Assembly (NCBI RefSeq): GCF_001643375.1
Contig: NZ_LSHB01000022.1
Span: 1-64,000, forward strand
Length of the DNA: 64,000 nt
Reading direction: 5' to 3'
DNA from: Chryseobacterium sp. FP211-J200
GTDB taxonomy: Bacteria; Bacteroidota; Bacteroidia; Flavobacteriales; Weeksellaceae
Shown here: in pieces, positions 16,108 to 25,023 of the stretch
Numbering within the stretch: the stretch's first letter is position 1
Layout: each line of letters opens with the position of its first letter
The notes under the pieces: generated by a model
What the model was told of the DNA's origin: nothing
The model's input: the letters and a program-made list of their open reading frames with translations, nothing else
Database searches by the model: none
Program-made: the position numbers and the translations under genes

Positions 16108-17505
16108 ATGAATTTAAAAAATCTAATCATATTAGCAGGTGTCGCTGGTTTCTTTTACTCGTGTAAAGTCACAGATACTTATAAAAACCCCGAGGTTGAA
16201 CAAAGCCGACAGGACAATCTCTTCCGACAAAAAACCAATAGCGACAGTATCTCTGTAGCAAATGTAGCCTGGAAGCAGATTTTTACAGATGAAAAACTTC
16301 AAGGGATTATTAATAAGACCATTCAAAACAATCTGGATTTGAAAATCGCAGTGACCAGGATTCAGGAAGCTAGCGCAGTTTTCAATCAATCCAAACTGCA
16401 AAACCTTCCAAGTTTAGACGGTGTTGCTTCTGTTACGGAAACTAAAAATAGTGGCGCAGCACAAGGTGGCAATTTTGTAATGCCCGATCTATTGGTTTAC
16501 AGACTAGGGATTTCAACTGGTTGGGAAATAGATGTTTGGGGAAGGGTCAAATCTATGAAGAGGTCTGCCTATGCAGGATTTCTTCAATCTGATGCAGCGA
16601 AAAGGGCAGTTCAGACGCAATTGGTTGCTCAGGCCGCCAATTTGTATTATCAATTGATCTCTTTGGATAAACAGTTGGAAATCACAAAACAAACCATCGA
16701 ACTTCGTAAAAAAGATGTGGAAACTGTCGAGCTTTTGATGGATGCAGCTTATTTGACCGGAGCAGACGTGGAGCAGAGCAAGGCCAATCTATATTCAGCG
16801 CAGTTGACGGTTCCGGATTTGGAATTGCAGATCCAACAGACAGAAAATGCCTTGACTATTTTGATGAATGACAATCCACAATCCATCGAGAGAAATTCCA
16901 TCGACTCCCAAGTCGTTTACACTGATTTGAAAACCGGAGTTCCTGCATCACTACTGAAAAACCGTCCCGATGTTCAAGCTGCAGAATTGACCTTCCGTCA
17001 GGCTTTCGAAAACAAAAATATGGCAATGGCACAGGTTTATCCTACCATTAGCATCACAGGAACTTTGGGATTATCGTCCAGAACTTTGGAGAGTTTTTTC
17101 ACTAATTCTTTGTTTTACACACTTGGAGGAACGGTAACGCAAAATATCTTCCAAATGGGAACCAGAAAAGCACAAGTCAGAATTATGGAAGCCCGTAAAA
17201 TGAATGCTTATTATACATTCGAAAAGACATTGTTGACGGCAGGTTCCGAAGTTTCAAATTCTTTATTGTCTTATCAAAAAGCAAAAGAAAAAGAAACCAC
17301 GAGACAACTCCAAATTCAGTCTTTGGAAAAAGCCTTGGAATACAACAAAGAATTGTTAACCTACTCATCCAATACTAATTACGTCAATGTTTTGACTTCC
17401 GAACAGTCCTTACTGCAAGCAAGACTATCCGGAGTTAATGACAAATTGCAACAATTGCAAGCCGTTACCGAATTCTATCGTGCACTTGGTGGCGGACAAT
17501 TTTAG
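16108..17505 (+). CDS. Outer-membrane efflux lipoprotein, NodT/OprM-like
   Basis: 465-aa outer-membrane factor. The signal peptide ends in a lipobox (AGFFYSC), followed by Lys-Val-Thr. Two TolC-type repeats are visible: long helices with regular Ala/Gln/Leu spacing at residues ~60-230 and ~270-440, with the typical LLKNRPDVQAAELTFRQA segment at the start of the second. It forms the trimeric outer-membrane channel for the adaptor and RND pump encoded just upstream. Followed 32 bases later by a strong terminator. Confidence 0.94.
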   Translation: MNLKNLIILAGVAGFFYSCKVTDTYKNPEVEQSRQDNLFRQKTNSDSISVANVAWKQIFTDEKLQGIINKTIQNNLDLKIAVTRIQEASAVFNQSKLQNLPSLDGVASVTETKNSGAAQGGNFVMPDLLVYRLGISTGWEIDVWGRVKSMKRSAYAGFLQSDAAKRAVQTQLVAQAANLYYQLISLDKQLEITKQTIELRKKDVETVELLMDAAYLTGADVEQSKANLYSAQLTVPDLELQIQQTENALTILMNDNPQSIERNSIDSQVVYTDLKTGVPASLLKNRPDVQAAELTFRQAFENKNMAMAQVYPTISITGTLGLSSRTLESFFTNSLFYTLGGTVTQNIFQMGTRKAQVRIMEARKMNAYYTFEKTLLTAGSEVSNSLLSYQKAKEKETTRQLQIQSLEKALEYNKELLTYSSNTNYVNVLTSEQSLLQARLSGVNDKLQQLQAVTEFYRALGGGQF

Positions 17506-17536
17506 ACACTAAATTTTTACTCCTTATATTTTAAAG

Positions 17537-17561
17537 TCTGACAATTTTTGTCAGATTTTTT
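17537..17561 (+). terminator. Terminator of the RND pump operon
   Basis: TCTGACA (17537-17543) pairs with TGTCAGA (17549-17555), a five-base loop ATTTT lies between them, and a T-rich tract follows. Confidence 0.85.
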
Positions 17562-17655
17562 AATTTTAAGAAATCATTTGCACTGTTTTAAAATAATTTA
17601 ATTTTTATACTGTCAATAAAATTATTAGTTTGGTATAACATAAAAAAATAAAACT

Positions 17656-18348
17656 ATGAGCAAATTTTCAATCGAAGCTTTCGTCAACGAGACCAAAGAA
17701 AATCCGCAAGAAAAAGACTATTTCGAACTGGAAAAACCAGAACTTCTGGAGATCAATCTTAGTAATCAGGCCGTATGGACAAAGGCAGGAAGTATGGTTG
17801 GTTACGTTGGGAACATCAATTTCGAACGACAAGGAATGTTGTCTGGCGGACTCGGTAATCTTCTCAAAAAAGCAATTTCCGGCGAAGGCACAAAACTGAT
17901 GAAAGCAGAAGGTTCAGGAAGACTTTACGTTGCAGACAACGGCAAAAAGGTAAGGATCCTGCATCTGGACAACGAGTCCATCTCTGTTAACGGTAACGAC
18001 GTTCTTGCCCACGACCAAAGCATCAAAAGCGACATCAAAATGCTGAAAAGTATTGCAGGAGTTATGGCAGGCGGACTTTTCCAAGTGAAACTTACGGGAA
18101 CCGGCTACATCGCTATCACCACACACGGACATCCTTTGACTCTTTTGGTTACGCCAGATGCACCCGTTTTCACAGACCCGAATGCAACAGTCGCATGGTC
18201 CGGAAACCTAACACCAGAACTTAAAACCAACGTTTCCCTGAAAAGCCTTATCGGCAGAGGAAGCGGCGAAGAATTCCAAATGAAATTCTCAGGCAACGGT
18301 TGGGTTTTGATTCAGCCTTACGAGGAAGTTTACGTCGTAACAAAATAA
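17656..18348 (+). CDS. AIM24 family protein
   Basis: 230-aa beta-rich protein of the AIM24/TIGR00266 family. Typical features are the early VWTKAGSMVGYVGNINFERQ segment, a Gly-rich stretch with LKKAISGEG, internal GSGRLYVAD and GTGYIAITTHG repeats, and a C-terminal FSGNGWVLIQPYE. The bacterial family is poorly characterised; the mitochondrial namesake supports inner-membrane organisation. No signal peptide. It is a single-gene unit between two terminators; no operon partner suggests a more specific role. Confidence 0.9.
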   Translation: MSKFSIEAFVNETKENPQEKDYFELEKPELLEINLSNQAVWTKAGSMVGYVGNINFERQGMLSGGLGNLLKKAISGEGTKLMKAEGSGRLYVADNGKKVRILHLDNESISVNGNDVLAHDQSIKSDIKMLKSIAGVMAGGLFQVKLTGTGYIAITTHGHPLTLLVTPDAPVFTDPNATVAWSGNLTPELKTNVSLKSLIGRGSGEEFQMKFSGNGWVLIQPYEEVYVVTK

Positions 18349-18353
18349 ATTAC

Positions 18354-18460
18354 TAGGAGCTTAATCCCGCTATCCGCTATATCTTTTTTGTCTTCAGCGT
18401 TTTGTCATTAGTAGAACATTTGCAGAAAGACAAAAAAGGATGCCGCTACTATCGGGGCTA
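18354..18460. repeat. Interspersed repeat family A, copy 1
   Basis: AGGAGC..ATCCCGC..CCGCT at the left and ATCGGGGCTAT at the right frame a variable stem. Here ATCTTTTTTGTCTT pairs with AAGACAAAAAAGGAT (13 pairs and one bulged base). Related copies lie at 36697, 46105, 50583 and 55952. Confidence 0.75.
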
Positions 18461-18469
18461 TAAATTACC

Positions 18470-18500
18470 AAAACCTCAGGGGATTTTCTCTGAGGTTTTT
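18470..18500 (+). terminator. Terminator downstream of the AIM24 gene
   Basis: AAAACCTCAG (18470-18479) pairs with CTGAGGTTTT (18490-18499), with a ten-base loop and a T run. Confidence 0.75.
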
Positions 18501-18570
18501 CATTTTCGGATTTGATAGGAGATAACTTATATTCTATTGATAATTTTGAACACAGTTTTATATCAACAAT

Positions 18571-18750
18571 GATAAGTTCCGTAGGAGCCACCTGTCAATA
18601 GAGATCACGATTAACAAAATTAGATAGCTCCGAAGGAGTGAACTATATATAGAATTTCTTAAGAAGAGATTGATAAAGCTCCAGCGGAGCAGCCTGTCAA
18701 TAGAAATCTCAATAGTCAAGATTGATAGAGCTCCGTAGGTGCGAACTGTC
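18571..18750. repeat. Repeat family B: four ~50-bp units with GCTCCGTAGGAGC-like hairpins
   Basis: Units begin near 18571, 18622, 18672 and 18723. Each has a 'GATA(A/G)..(G)CTCCG..GGAGC' palindrome followed by CTGTCAATAGA or a diverged form of it. The stem bases vary (TTCCGTAGGAG, CTCCGAAGGAG, CTCCAGCGGAG, CTCCGTAGGTG), mostly keeping pairing. The rest of 18349-18828 holds repeat A, a terminator and the AraC upstream region. Confidence 0.7.
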
Positions 18751-18828
18751 AAAATCCATTCAAAAATCTCAAAAACTCACTTGACATTTCCCAACAATTA
18801 TCATTTGATAAAACACTAAATTTGCCTT

Positions 18829-19674
18829 ATGTCTGCTTTAGAAAAATTCGGGGTTGAGATTTTTACACAACATAATATCTTTGAAAGAATCTCCGCCGAA
18901 AAGCCTTTCCGTCCCGATAATCCTGCTTTTCTCTTTATCAGAAGCGGTTCTATCAAACTACGACAACATTTCAGCGACCTCGAGTTGTCAGCGAATATGT
19001 TTATGGTCACCGACCCGCAAACGGTTTATGAACTGATTTCTGTGAGCGATGATTTCCAGTCGAGGATGGTTTCTTACAAACGGGAATTTATTTCAGCCTT
19101 ATCTCTGAAATTCAACCGGTTGATTACGTATCGCTACTTTCGTCAGCAGATGAACGTAGGCGTTCCTTTTCATCAGGATGATATGGATGTGGTCTGGAAA
19201 AGCGTCAATTTCTTAAAATATATTCTCGATTCCACGACAGAAATGACTTACAAAAAAGAAATGGTGGAACATTTGTTCTCTGTTTTTTGTTACCAAATGG
19301 CCGGCATCATAGGCAGTGAAGACAATATTGCAATGAATCAAATGTCTAGACAGGAAGAGATTGTTTTCATTTTTCTCAATGATTTGGCTTCTCATCATCA
19401 TAATGACAGAACGGTAGAATTCTACGCCGAACGCCAGTCAATTACAACCAGACATCTTTCATCGGTGGTTAAAGCCGTGACAGGACGGTCGCCAAGTCAG
19501 GTTATTGCTTCTATTGTGATCAATGAAGCGAAGGTGTTATTAAACTCTTCTAATAAGCCGGTTTCAGAGATTTCTACAATCCTTGGATTTAGTGATCAAT
19601 ACTCATTTTCCCACTTTTTTAAGAAGTATTTAGAGGTGAGTCCTTCACAATACCGCCATCAGTTCGAAGTATAG
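18829..19674 (+). CDS. AraC family transcriptional regulator
   Basis: 281-aa regulator. The N-terminal ~160 residues form a cupin-like sensing domain (FLFIRSGSIKLRQHF, SANMFMVTDPQ). Residues ~180-281 carry the two helix-turn-helix motifs of the AraC family (YAERQSITTRHLSSVVKAVTGRSP and VSEISTILGFSDQYSFSHFFKKYLEVSPSQYR). It lies 88 bases upstream of the TolC-HlyD-MFS operon on the same strand and probably controls it, although a palindrome more typical of a TetR protein overlaps that operon's promoter. The ligand is unknown. TAAATTTG at 18817-18824 is close to the start and may be its -7 box. Confidence 0.92.
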   Translation: MSALEKFGVEIFTQHNIFERISAEKPFRPDNPAFLFIRSGSIKLRQHFSDLELSANMFMVTDPQTVYELISVSDDFQSRMVSYKREFISALSLKFNRLITYRYFRQQMNVGVPFHQDDMDVVWKSVNFLKYILDSTTEMTYKKEMVEHLFSVFCYQMAGIIGSEDNIAMNQMSRQEEIVFIFLNDLASHHHNDRTVEFYAERQSITTRHLSSVVKAVTGRSPSQVIASIVINEAKVLLNSSNKPVSEISTILGFSDQYSFSHFFKKYLEVSPSQYRHQFEV

Positions 19675-19705
19675 AATCTTACATTTGAGCATCTTTTTCC
19701 AAGTA

Positions 19706-19743
19706 TCAAACATTTGTTTGATATTGCGTTTTATGTACCTTTG
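19706..19743 (+). promoter_or_regulatory. Promoter and operator of the TolC-HlyD-MFS operon
   Basis: TTTG (19713-19716), 19 bases, then TACCTTTG (19736-19743) match the Bacteroidota promoter TTTG-N19-TAnnTTTG exactly. The palindrome TCAAACATTTGTTTGA (19706-19721) covers the -33 box, so a bound repressor would block it. The identical site is found upstream of the RND operon at 11459. Confidence 0.75.
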
Positions 19744-19762
19744 TACAGAAAAACAAGGTAAA

Positions 19763-21073
19763 ATGACAAATAATGTAAAAACAGCACTATCACTCGTGAT
19801 GGTTATTTTTCCTGCGCTGTTTTTTTCACAAGAAATAAAACAGATGACAGCGAATGAAGTCGCCGAACTGGCGCTTCAGAACCACTATCAGTTAAAAGTT
19901 TCTGCGCAGAATATCAATATAGCCAAACAACAGACGGATATTGCCAAACTTCAGAAACTTCCTACGATTACGGCTTCTACCACTCAATTCTATTTGGGAG
20001 ATGTATTGGCTATCGACAAAGATTTTTCAAATTCAACTACGATCCAGATGCCGCATTACGGTAGTACGTACGGCGTGCAGGCAACTCAACTTATTTTCAA
20101 AGGTGGGCTCGTTAATAAGTCAATTGAACTGGCTGGTCTTCGTGAACAGCTTTCTGAATTGGATTTAGAAAAGAATAAACAGGATGTGAAATTCTTAGTA
20201 ATATCCAATTATTTAGACGTTTATAAAACCATCAATCAGGAAACCGTATTTGCGAATAACAAAAAATTGGCTCAGCAGCGTTTGAAAAACATCAATGATT
20301 TTTATAAACAGGGAATGGTAACGAGAAATGAAGTCATCCGTGGTGAATTGGCTATTAAAAATCTCGACCAAAGCATTCTGACTTTATCCAACAATCGAAA
20401 AATACTTAATTATAATTTGAATATCGGCTTAGGGTTGCCAACCGATACCGAAATTATTCCTGTTGAAAATTTAGAAAATAAAGAATCGGGAATCGGTATG
20501 GATTATTATTTTAATCTTGCTCACGATAGTAACCCACAATTGAAATCTGCGCAAACCAACATCGGTGTCGCTGATAAAAATATTGAAATCATTAAAACAG
20601 ATAGAATGCCGACACTTTCCGGTTTTGGAGGTTATACAGTTCAAAGACCGATTACCAATAGAAATCCAGTGGTTGATATGTATGCCAATGGATGGCAGAC
20701 GGGAATTTCTTTAAGCTATAATATTGATAATTTATATAAAACCAAAGAGAAAGTGAAGTTGGGCGAATTGCAGAAAACTCAGGCAAATGATGCGCTGACT
20801 TTAACGCAACAGAATATTGATATGAACGTCAATGCGTCTTATGTAAAATATCAAGAAGCAATGCAACAAGCTGATATTTTGAACGATGCGAAAAGACTGG
20901 CCGAAGAAAACTATAAAATCACTGAAGCAAAATACCTGAATCAATTGGCCGTTCAGGCTGAAATGATTGATGCGCAAAATCAAAAACTTCAATCGGAACT
21001 GGATTTTGCCAACGCAGAGATCAATGTGCTGTATCAATACTATAATCTGTTGAAATCTACAGGGACGCTTTAA
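19763..21073 (+). CDS. TolC family outer-membrane efflux protein
   Basis: 436-aa outer-membrane factor. The start at 19763 gives a signal peptide ending FPALFFSQ; the upstream ATG at 19685 lies before the promoter and is rejected. Two long TolC-type helical repeats span residues ~25-215 and ~235-430, with typical early AELALQNHYQLKVSAQNI and many Asn/Gln/Ala helices. There is no lipobox, unlike the channel protein of the RND operon. It forms the channel of a tripartite pump with the HlyD-like adaptor and MFS transporter that follow. Confidence 0.92.
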   Translation: MTNNVKTALSLVMVIFPALFFSQEIKQMTANEVAELALQNHYQLKVSAQNINIAKQQTDIAKLQKLPTITASTTQFYLGDVLAIDKDFSNSTTIQMPHYGSTYGVQATQLIFKGGLVNKSIELAGLREQLSELDLEKNKQDVKFLVISNYLDVYKTINQETVFANNKKLAQQRLKNINDFYKQGMVTRNEVIRGELAIKNLDQSILTLSNNRKILNYNLNIGLGLPTDTEIIPVENLENKESGIGMDYYFNLAHDSNPQLKSAQTNIGVADKNIEIIKTDRMPTLSGFGGYTVQRPITNRNPVVDMYANGWQTGISLSYNIDNLYKTKEKVKLGELQKTQANDALTLTQQNIDMNVNASYVKYQEAMQQADILNDAKRLAEENYKITEAKYLNQLAVQAEMIDAQNQKLQSELDFANAEINVLYQYYNLLKSTGTL

Positions 21074-21098
21074 TTATTTAAAACTGAAAATCAAAACA

Positions 21099-22247
21099 AT
21101 GGAAAACAAGGAACAAAATACTCAAGATATACAACCAAATGTGACGGTTGAAAAAGCAAAAGTGAAACCAGTGGTTTCAAGTGCTGAAGCTAAGAAGAAA
21201 CAAAACAGAAAAAATAAGATAAAAGCCATCATTTCAAACGTTATCGTTTTTGTACTGATAGGTTTCGGATTGTTTTGGCTGATTCGTCAGTACTTTCACA
21301 TCGGTGACAAAACCTACACGGAAGCGGCTCAGGTGGAGGAATTTATCAATCCAATCAACACCAGAGTTTCTGCTTATATAAAAGAAATAAAATTCATCGA
21401 ACATCAGCAGGTGAAGAAAGGAGATACGTTAGCTATTTTGGATGACCGTGAAATCATCACGCAACTCGGACAGGCAGAAGCAGCCTACCAAAACGCATTG
21501 GCTCAGCGTTCGGCAACAGGTTCATCAATCAATACCGTTTCCAACAACGTTAGCGTGATGGAATCAAATATCGCCGGCGCAAAAGCAAGATTATGGAATG
21601 CCGAACAGAATTTAGGTCGATACAAAAACCTTTTGGCGGCAGAAGCAGTGACGAGACAGCAATTTGACCAAGCCAAAACAGAATACGATGCCCAAAAAGC
21701 AGCGTATGAAACTTTGGTCAATCAGAAACAATCTGCGAACCTTTCCACTACTGAAGTAAAAAGCAAACTGGGAATCAACGATGCCGAAATCAAGCGTACA
21801 AAAGCCGCATTGGATATGGCGAAAATCAATCTTTCATATACCGTTATCACTGCGCCTTATGATGGCGTAATGGGAAGAAGAACGATTTCTGAAGGACAGT
21901 TGATTCAGCCCGGACAACAAGTTGCGACCATCGTTTTGAACAATCAAAAATGGGTCACTGCGAACTTCTTGGAAAGCCAAATGCCGAATATCAAGATTGG
22001 CGAGAAATTAATGATGACCGCAGATGCATTAGGCGGACAACAATTTGAAGGTGTCGTAACGGCCGTTTCAGCAGCAACGGGTTCAAGATATTCAAGCGTT
22101 CCGACAGACAACTCAACGGGTAACTTTATCAAAGTACAACAGAGAATTCCCGTAAGAATCGAGTTTACAGATTCCAACAAAAAAGAAGATGTAGCGAAAC
22201 TAAGTGCGGGGATGAATATGAATGTGAGCGTAGCAAGTAAAAAGTAA
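21099..22247 (+). CDS. HlyD/EmrA-like membrane fusion protein
   Basis: 382-aa adaptor. A basic cytoplasmic N-terminus is followed by one membrane helix (residues ~47-66, IISNVIVFVLIGFGLFWLI), the first lipoyl half (EFINPINTRVSAYIKEI), a long coiled coil (residues ~115-230) and the second lipoyl half (YTVITAPYDGVMGRRTISEGQLI), then a beta-barrel. EmrA-type adaptors work with MFS transporters, which fits the gene order. Twenty-six bases after the TolC gene. Confidence 0.94.
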   Translation: MENKEQNTQDIQPNVTVEKAKVKPVVSSAEAKKKQNRKNKIKAIISNVIVFVLIGFGLFWLIRQYFHIGDKTYTEAAQVEEFINPINTRVSAYIKEIKFIEHQQVKKGDTLAILDDREIITQLGQAEAAYQNALAQRSATGSSINTVSNNVSVMESNIAGAKARLWNAEQNLGRYKNLLAAEAVTRQQFDQAKTEYDAQKAAYETLVNQKQSANLSTTEVKSKLGINDAEIKRTKAALDMAKINLSYTVITAPYDGVMGRRTISEGQLIQPGQQVATIVLNNQKWVTANFLESQMPNIKIGEKLMMTADALGGQQFEGVVTAVSAATGSRYSSVPTDNSTGNFIKVQQRIPVRIEFTDSNKKEDVAKLSAGMNMNVSVASKK

Positions 22248-22415
22248 AAAGAGCCAAGTTAAAAGGAAGAATGCGGGAAGCGGGGTGATGGAGGTACGTG
22301 ATTCGTAAACTTTCGACCTTTAGCAATAGAATAAATATTTTGTAAAAGATAAACGCGATACTGGGAAAACTTCCGGCACCCATCTTCAGACTTCCAACCA
22401 AAAAAAACAAAAATT

Positions 22416-24005
22416 ATGTACAACAAAGGTCTTTTCAGCGATTGGGTTCCGAAACCCGTGCAGCTCCTGATGATGGTTTTACTGCTTATTGTGGTAATGC
22501 CGTTGGGTGGAGTTTACACCGGAAATATCAGTTTTATGGTGGGTGGAACCGGCGTGATGCAGGAATATTTTGTTTGGGCAAATTATGCCACAACGATAGG
22601 TATGGGAGCATGTATGCCCGTGGTGATGAGAATGAAAATGCGCTTCAAAGTCCGTGATAAAGTCGTGATTTTATTGGTGTTATTAGGAATATTGAGTTAC
22701 ATCAATTCAACCACCTCAGTGCCATTAGTAATTGTAATAACCTCTCTGGTGATTGGATTTCTCAAGATGATGATCACAATCGAACTGTTTTTGCCATTGA
22801 TGGTGATGCTGGGCGGACGTGGGATTTTTTACGGCGTTTTTTACACATTTGTTTTGATATTAAATCAAGTTTCAGCCTATTATGCCGTAGAAGTTTCTGT
22901 GCAGTATAACTTTCAGCAGTTTTTTGTTCTGGCTTCGGTTTTGTGTTTTGCGATGGCGCTTTTGTGTTGGGTCTTTATGCACGATAAATATTTTGCATTA
23001 AAAGTTCCATTGCATTACATCGATTGGCTGAGTATCCTTTTGTTTGTGTCCACCTTTATGTTCTCGGCTTATGTTTTATCATTCGGAAAACAGCAGGATT
23101 GGCTCAATTCAAAAAATATTATCAACGCCAGTATCACGGCATTTGTCAGTTTTGCACTGTTGGCCATCCGCCAGATGACTTTAAAAAGACCCTATATTTC
23201 TTTCAACATCTTCACAAAAAGCAACGTATTGAACGGACTGTTTATGCTGTTTTGTCTGGGAATGTTTCTAGGGACGACGTCTCTTCAGAATATATTTTCG
23301 GTGGGTGTTTTAGGTTATGATCAACTGACGAATGCTAAATTGAATGTAATGATGGCGCCCGGAATTTTCTTAGCAGGAGTCGTGGCTGTATTTTGGTTCA
23401 AAAAAGAACGACCTCTCAAGATGTTCATCTTCTCGGGCTTTGCTGCAATGACTGCTTACGCGGTGATTATGTATTTCTCAATGGTGCTGGAATTCAATTA
23501 TGAAAACTGGTATTTGCCAATGTTCCTGAAAGGTTTTGGGATGGGATCGCTCTTCATTTCGGTTTGGTATTACACCTTAGATAAACTGGAACTGGACGAG
23601 ATGCTGGCCGCCATCGGATTGGTTTTGGTATGGCGAACATTCCTTGCGGTAGGATTTTTCTCAGCCTTGTTTTCATGGTTTCAGTATCAGTTTCAAATCG
23701 TCAGTTTAGGAGATCTAGCCGTTTATATGGACGGAATGACCATTACGCCACAGACGGTGACTGCTAATTTGAAAACTATTCAGCTCAACGCAATGCTTGC
23801 TGCCAACAAAAAGATTTTTGGATTTATTTCTATGGCAGGTTTTGGAGTGCTGTTGTATGTGATTACCCATCATTTCGGAAAACGTACAGAATATTTAAGA
23901 GTGATCAGACTTCTCAACGGAAAATCGGTCATCGCCAGAAGAAGAGAACGTGAAAGAAAAAAATTAGAAGAAGACATCAAAGGGGCCGCTGGTCCTGCCT
24001 TATAA
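22416..24005 (+). CDS. MFS efflux transporter, EmrB/DHA2-like
   Basis: 529-aa inner-membrane transporter with about 14 hydrophobic helices, the number expected of the DHA2 (EmrB) group. Sequence similarity to E. coli EmrB looks low, but it follows an EmrA-type adaptor and a TolC-type channel. The C-terminal tail is highly charged (RRRERERKKLEEDIKG). It would export hydrophobic drugs or metabolites by proton antiport through the tripartite complex; the substrate is unknown. The 168 bases before it contain no clear promoter. Confidence 0.88.
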   Translation: MYNKGLFSDWVPKPVQLLMMVLLLIVVMPLGGVYTGNISFMVGGTGVMQEYFVWANYATTIGMGACMPVVMRMKMRFKVRDKVVILLVLLGILSYINSTTSVPLVIVITSLVIGFLKMMITIELFLPLMVMLGGRGIFYGVFYTFVLILNQVSAYYAVEVSVQYNFQQFFVLASVLCFAMALLCWVFMHDKYFALKVPLHYIDWLSILLFVSTFMFSAYVLSFGKQQDWLNSKNIINASITAFVSFALLAIRQMTLKRPYISFNIFTKSNVLNGLFMLFCLGMFLGTTSLQNIFSVGVLGYDQLTNAKLNVMMAPGIFLAGVVAVFWFKKERPLKMFIFSGFAAMTAYAVIMYFSMVLEFNYENWYLPMFLKGFGMGSLFISVWYYTLDKLELDEMLAAIGLVLVWRTFLAVGFFSALFSWFQYQFQIVSLGDLAVYMDGMTITPQTVTANLKTIQLNAMLAANKKIFGFISMAGFGVLLYVITHHFGKRTEYLRVIRLLNGKSVIARRRERERKKLEEDIKGAAGPAL

Positions 24006-24025
24006 AGAAACCTTGTTTTTCACCC

Positions 24026-24065
24026 GTAAAGTCTCGCTTTGTTTTCAAAGCGGGGCTTTACTTTT
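24026..24065. terminator. Bidirectional terminator between converging genes
   Basis: GTAAAGTCTCGCTTTG (24026-24041) pairs with 24046-24061, with two G-T pairs, a TTTT loop and a following T run. It separates the MFS gene from the minus-strand DUF4349 gene. Confidence 0.85.
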
Positions 24066-24067
24066 AC

Positions 24068-24919
24068 TTATTGCTTAGCTTCCATTTTTCGTTTTCTCCA
24101 TTTTCTAATGACGAAAATGACTATTGGTATAATTAGTAGAAATGGCCAAAAAGAAATCAATCCCAAGATGAATCCTACAAAATTATTCCAGCCTTCTGCC
24201 ACAGAATCAGTAAATTGACTTCCAAATCCTAACTTTGAAGTAACTGAATTTCTTGGTTTGTTTTTAATCAATGTCAATTCCAAAGTGCTGTATTTTACCC
24301 TATCATCTATAAATTTTAGGCGTCCTTTTGAGGATTCTATCTCTTCCTCCAGTCCACGGATTTTCTCCTGAATTTCTAAAATGTCTTTAGTCGAAGTACT
24401 TTTTTTGACAAGTTCTCTGTACTTTTCCAAATAGGTCAATTTATTTTCCAATCTTATCGTAACATCTGTGTATTCTTCCGTAACGTCTTCTGAACCTACA
24501 TTTTTAGAGATTACATTTCCCAAATCATTACCGAAAGACTGCATAAGCGCATCGAAATTCTGGTTAGGAACTCGGATAGTCATTTTCAACATTTCCTGTT
24601 CTTCACTATTACTGAAAAATTCACCTTCGTTGTAGGCGTTCGTCTTCTTAAGATTTTCGAGAATTGTTTTTTGAGATTTATTGATGTCACCGACTTCGAT
24701 CTCTAGCCTGCCTTTTTTGATGATTTTCTTTGGAATTGGCTGTGGTTCAGATTCTTTTTGGCTTTCTTCATTGGGCGGTGGAGGAGGTAGTAGATGATTC
24801 ATTTCCTTTTCATTGGGCACAGAGACCAAAGTAGCATCGGCTGAGACCATCTCATTGTTTTGGTTGTGATCACCACAGGAAAGGACTATCACTACAATGA
24901 ATAAATATAAATTTCGCAT
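24068..24919 (-). CDS. DUF4349 domain lipoprotein
   Basis: 283-aa protein. The start at 24919 gives a short signal peptide with a cysteine (MRNLYLFIVVIVLSC); a Met eight codons upstream is possible. A proline-rich linker (PPPPPN) is followed by the DUF4349 core (residues ~65-230) with RLEIEVGDI, IRVPNQNFD, GSEDVTEEYTDVTIRLENK, and a coiled coil (ILEIQEKIRGLEEEIESSKGRLK). A C-terminal membrane helix (~252-272) and a basic tail close it. The family's function is unknown; similar proteins may span the periplasm. Monocistronic. Confidence 0.88.
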   Translation of the reverse strand: MRNLYLFIVVIVLSCGDHNQNNEMVSADATLVSVPNEKEMNHLLPPPPPNEESQKESEPQPIPKKIIKKGRLEIEVGDINKSQKTILENLKKTNAYNEGEFFSNSEEQEMLKMTIRVPNQNFDALMQSFGNDLGNVISKNVGSEDVTEEYTDVTIRLENKLTYLEKYRELVKKSTSTKDILEIQEKIRGLEEEIESSKGRLKFIDDRVKYSTLELTLIKNKPRNSVTSKLGFGSQFTDSVAEGWNNFVGFILGLISFWPFLLIIPIVIFVIRKWRKRKMEAKQ

Positions 24920-25023
24920 AGTTTTGATAAAATTAATTCTCATGCATCAAAAATGATGCACAAAAAAAGATCTCTTAGTTGAATTCTAAAAGATTTTTTA
25001 ATTATTTGATAAAGTACTATAAT

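Noticed and set aside
18571-18750. CRISPR-like array
   Set aside because: The units are palindromes with variable stems and near-identical spacers, and no cas gene is present.
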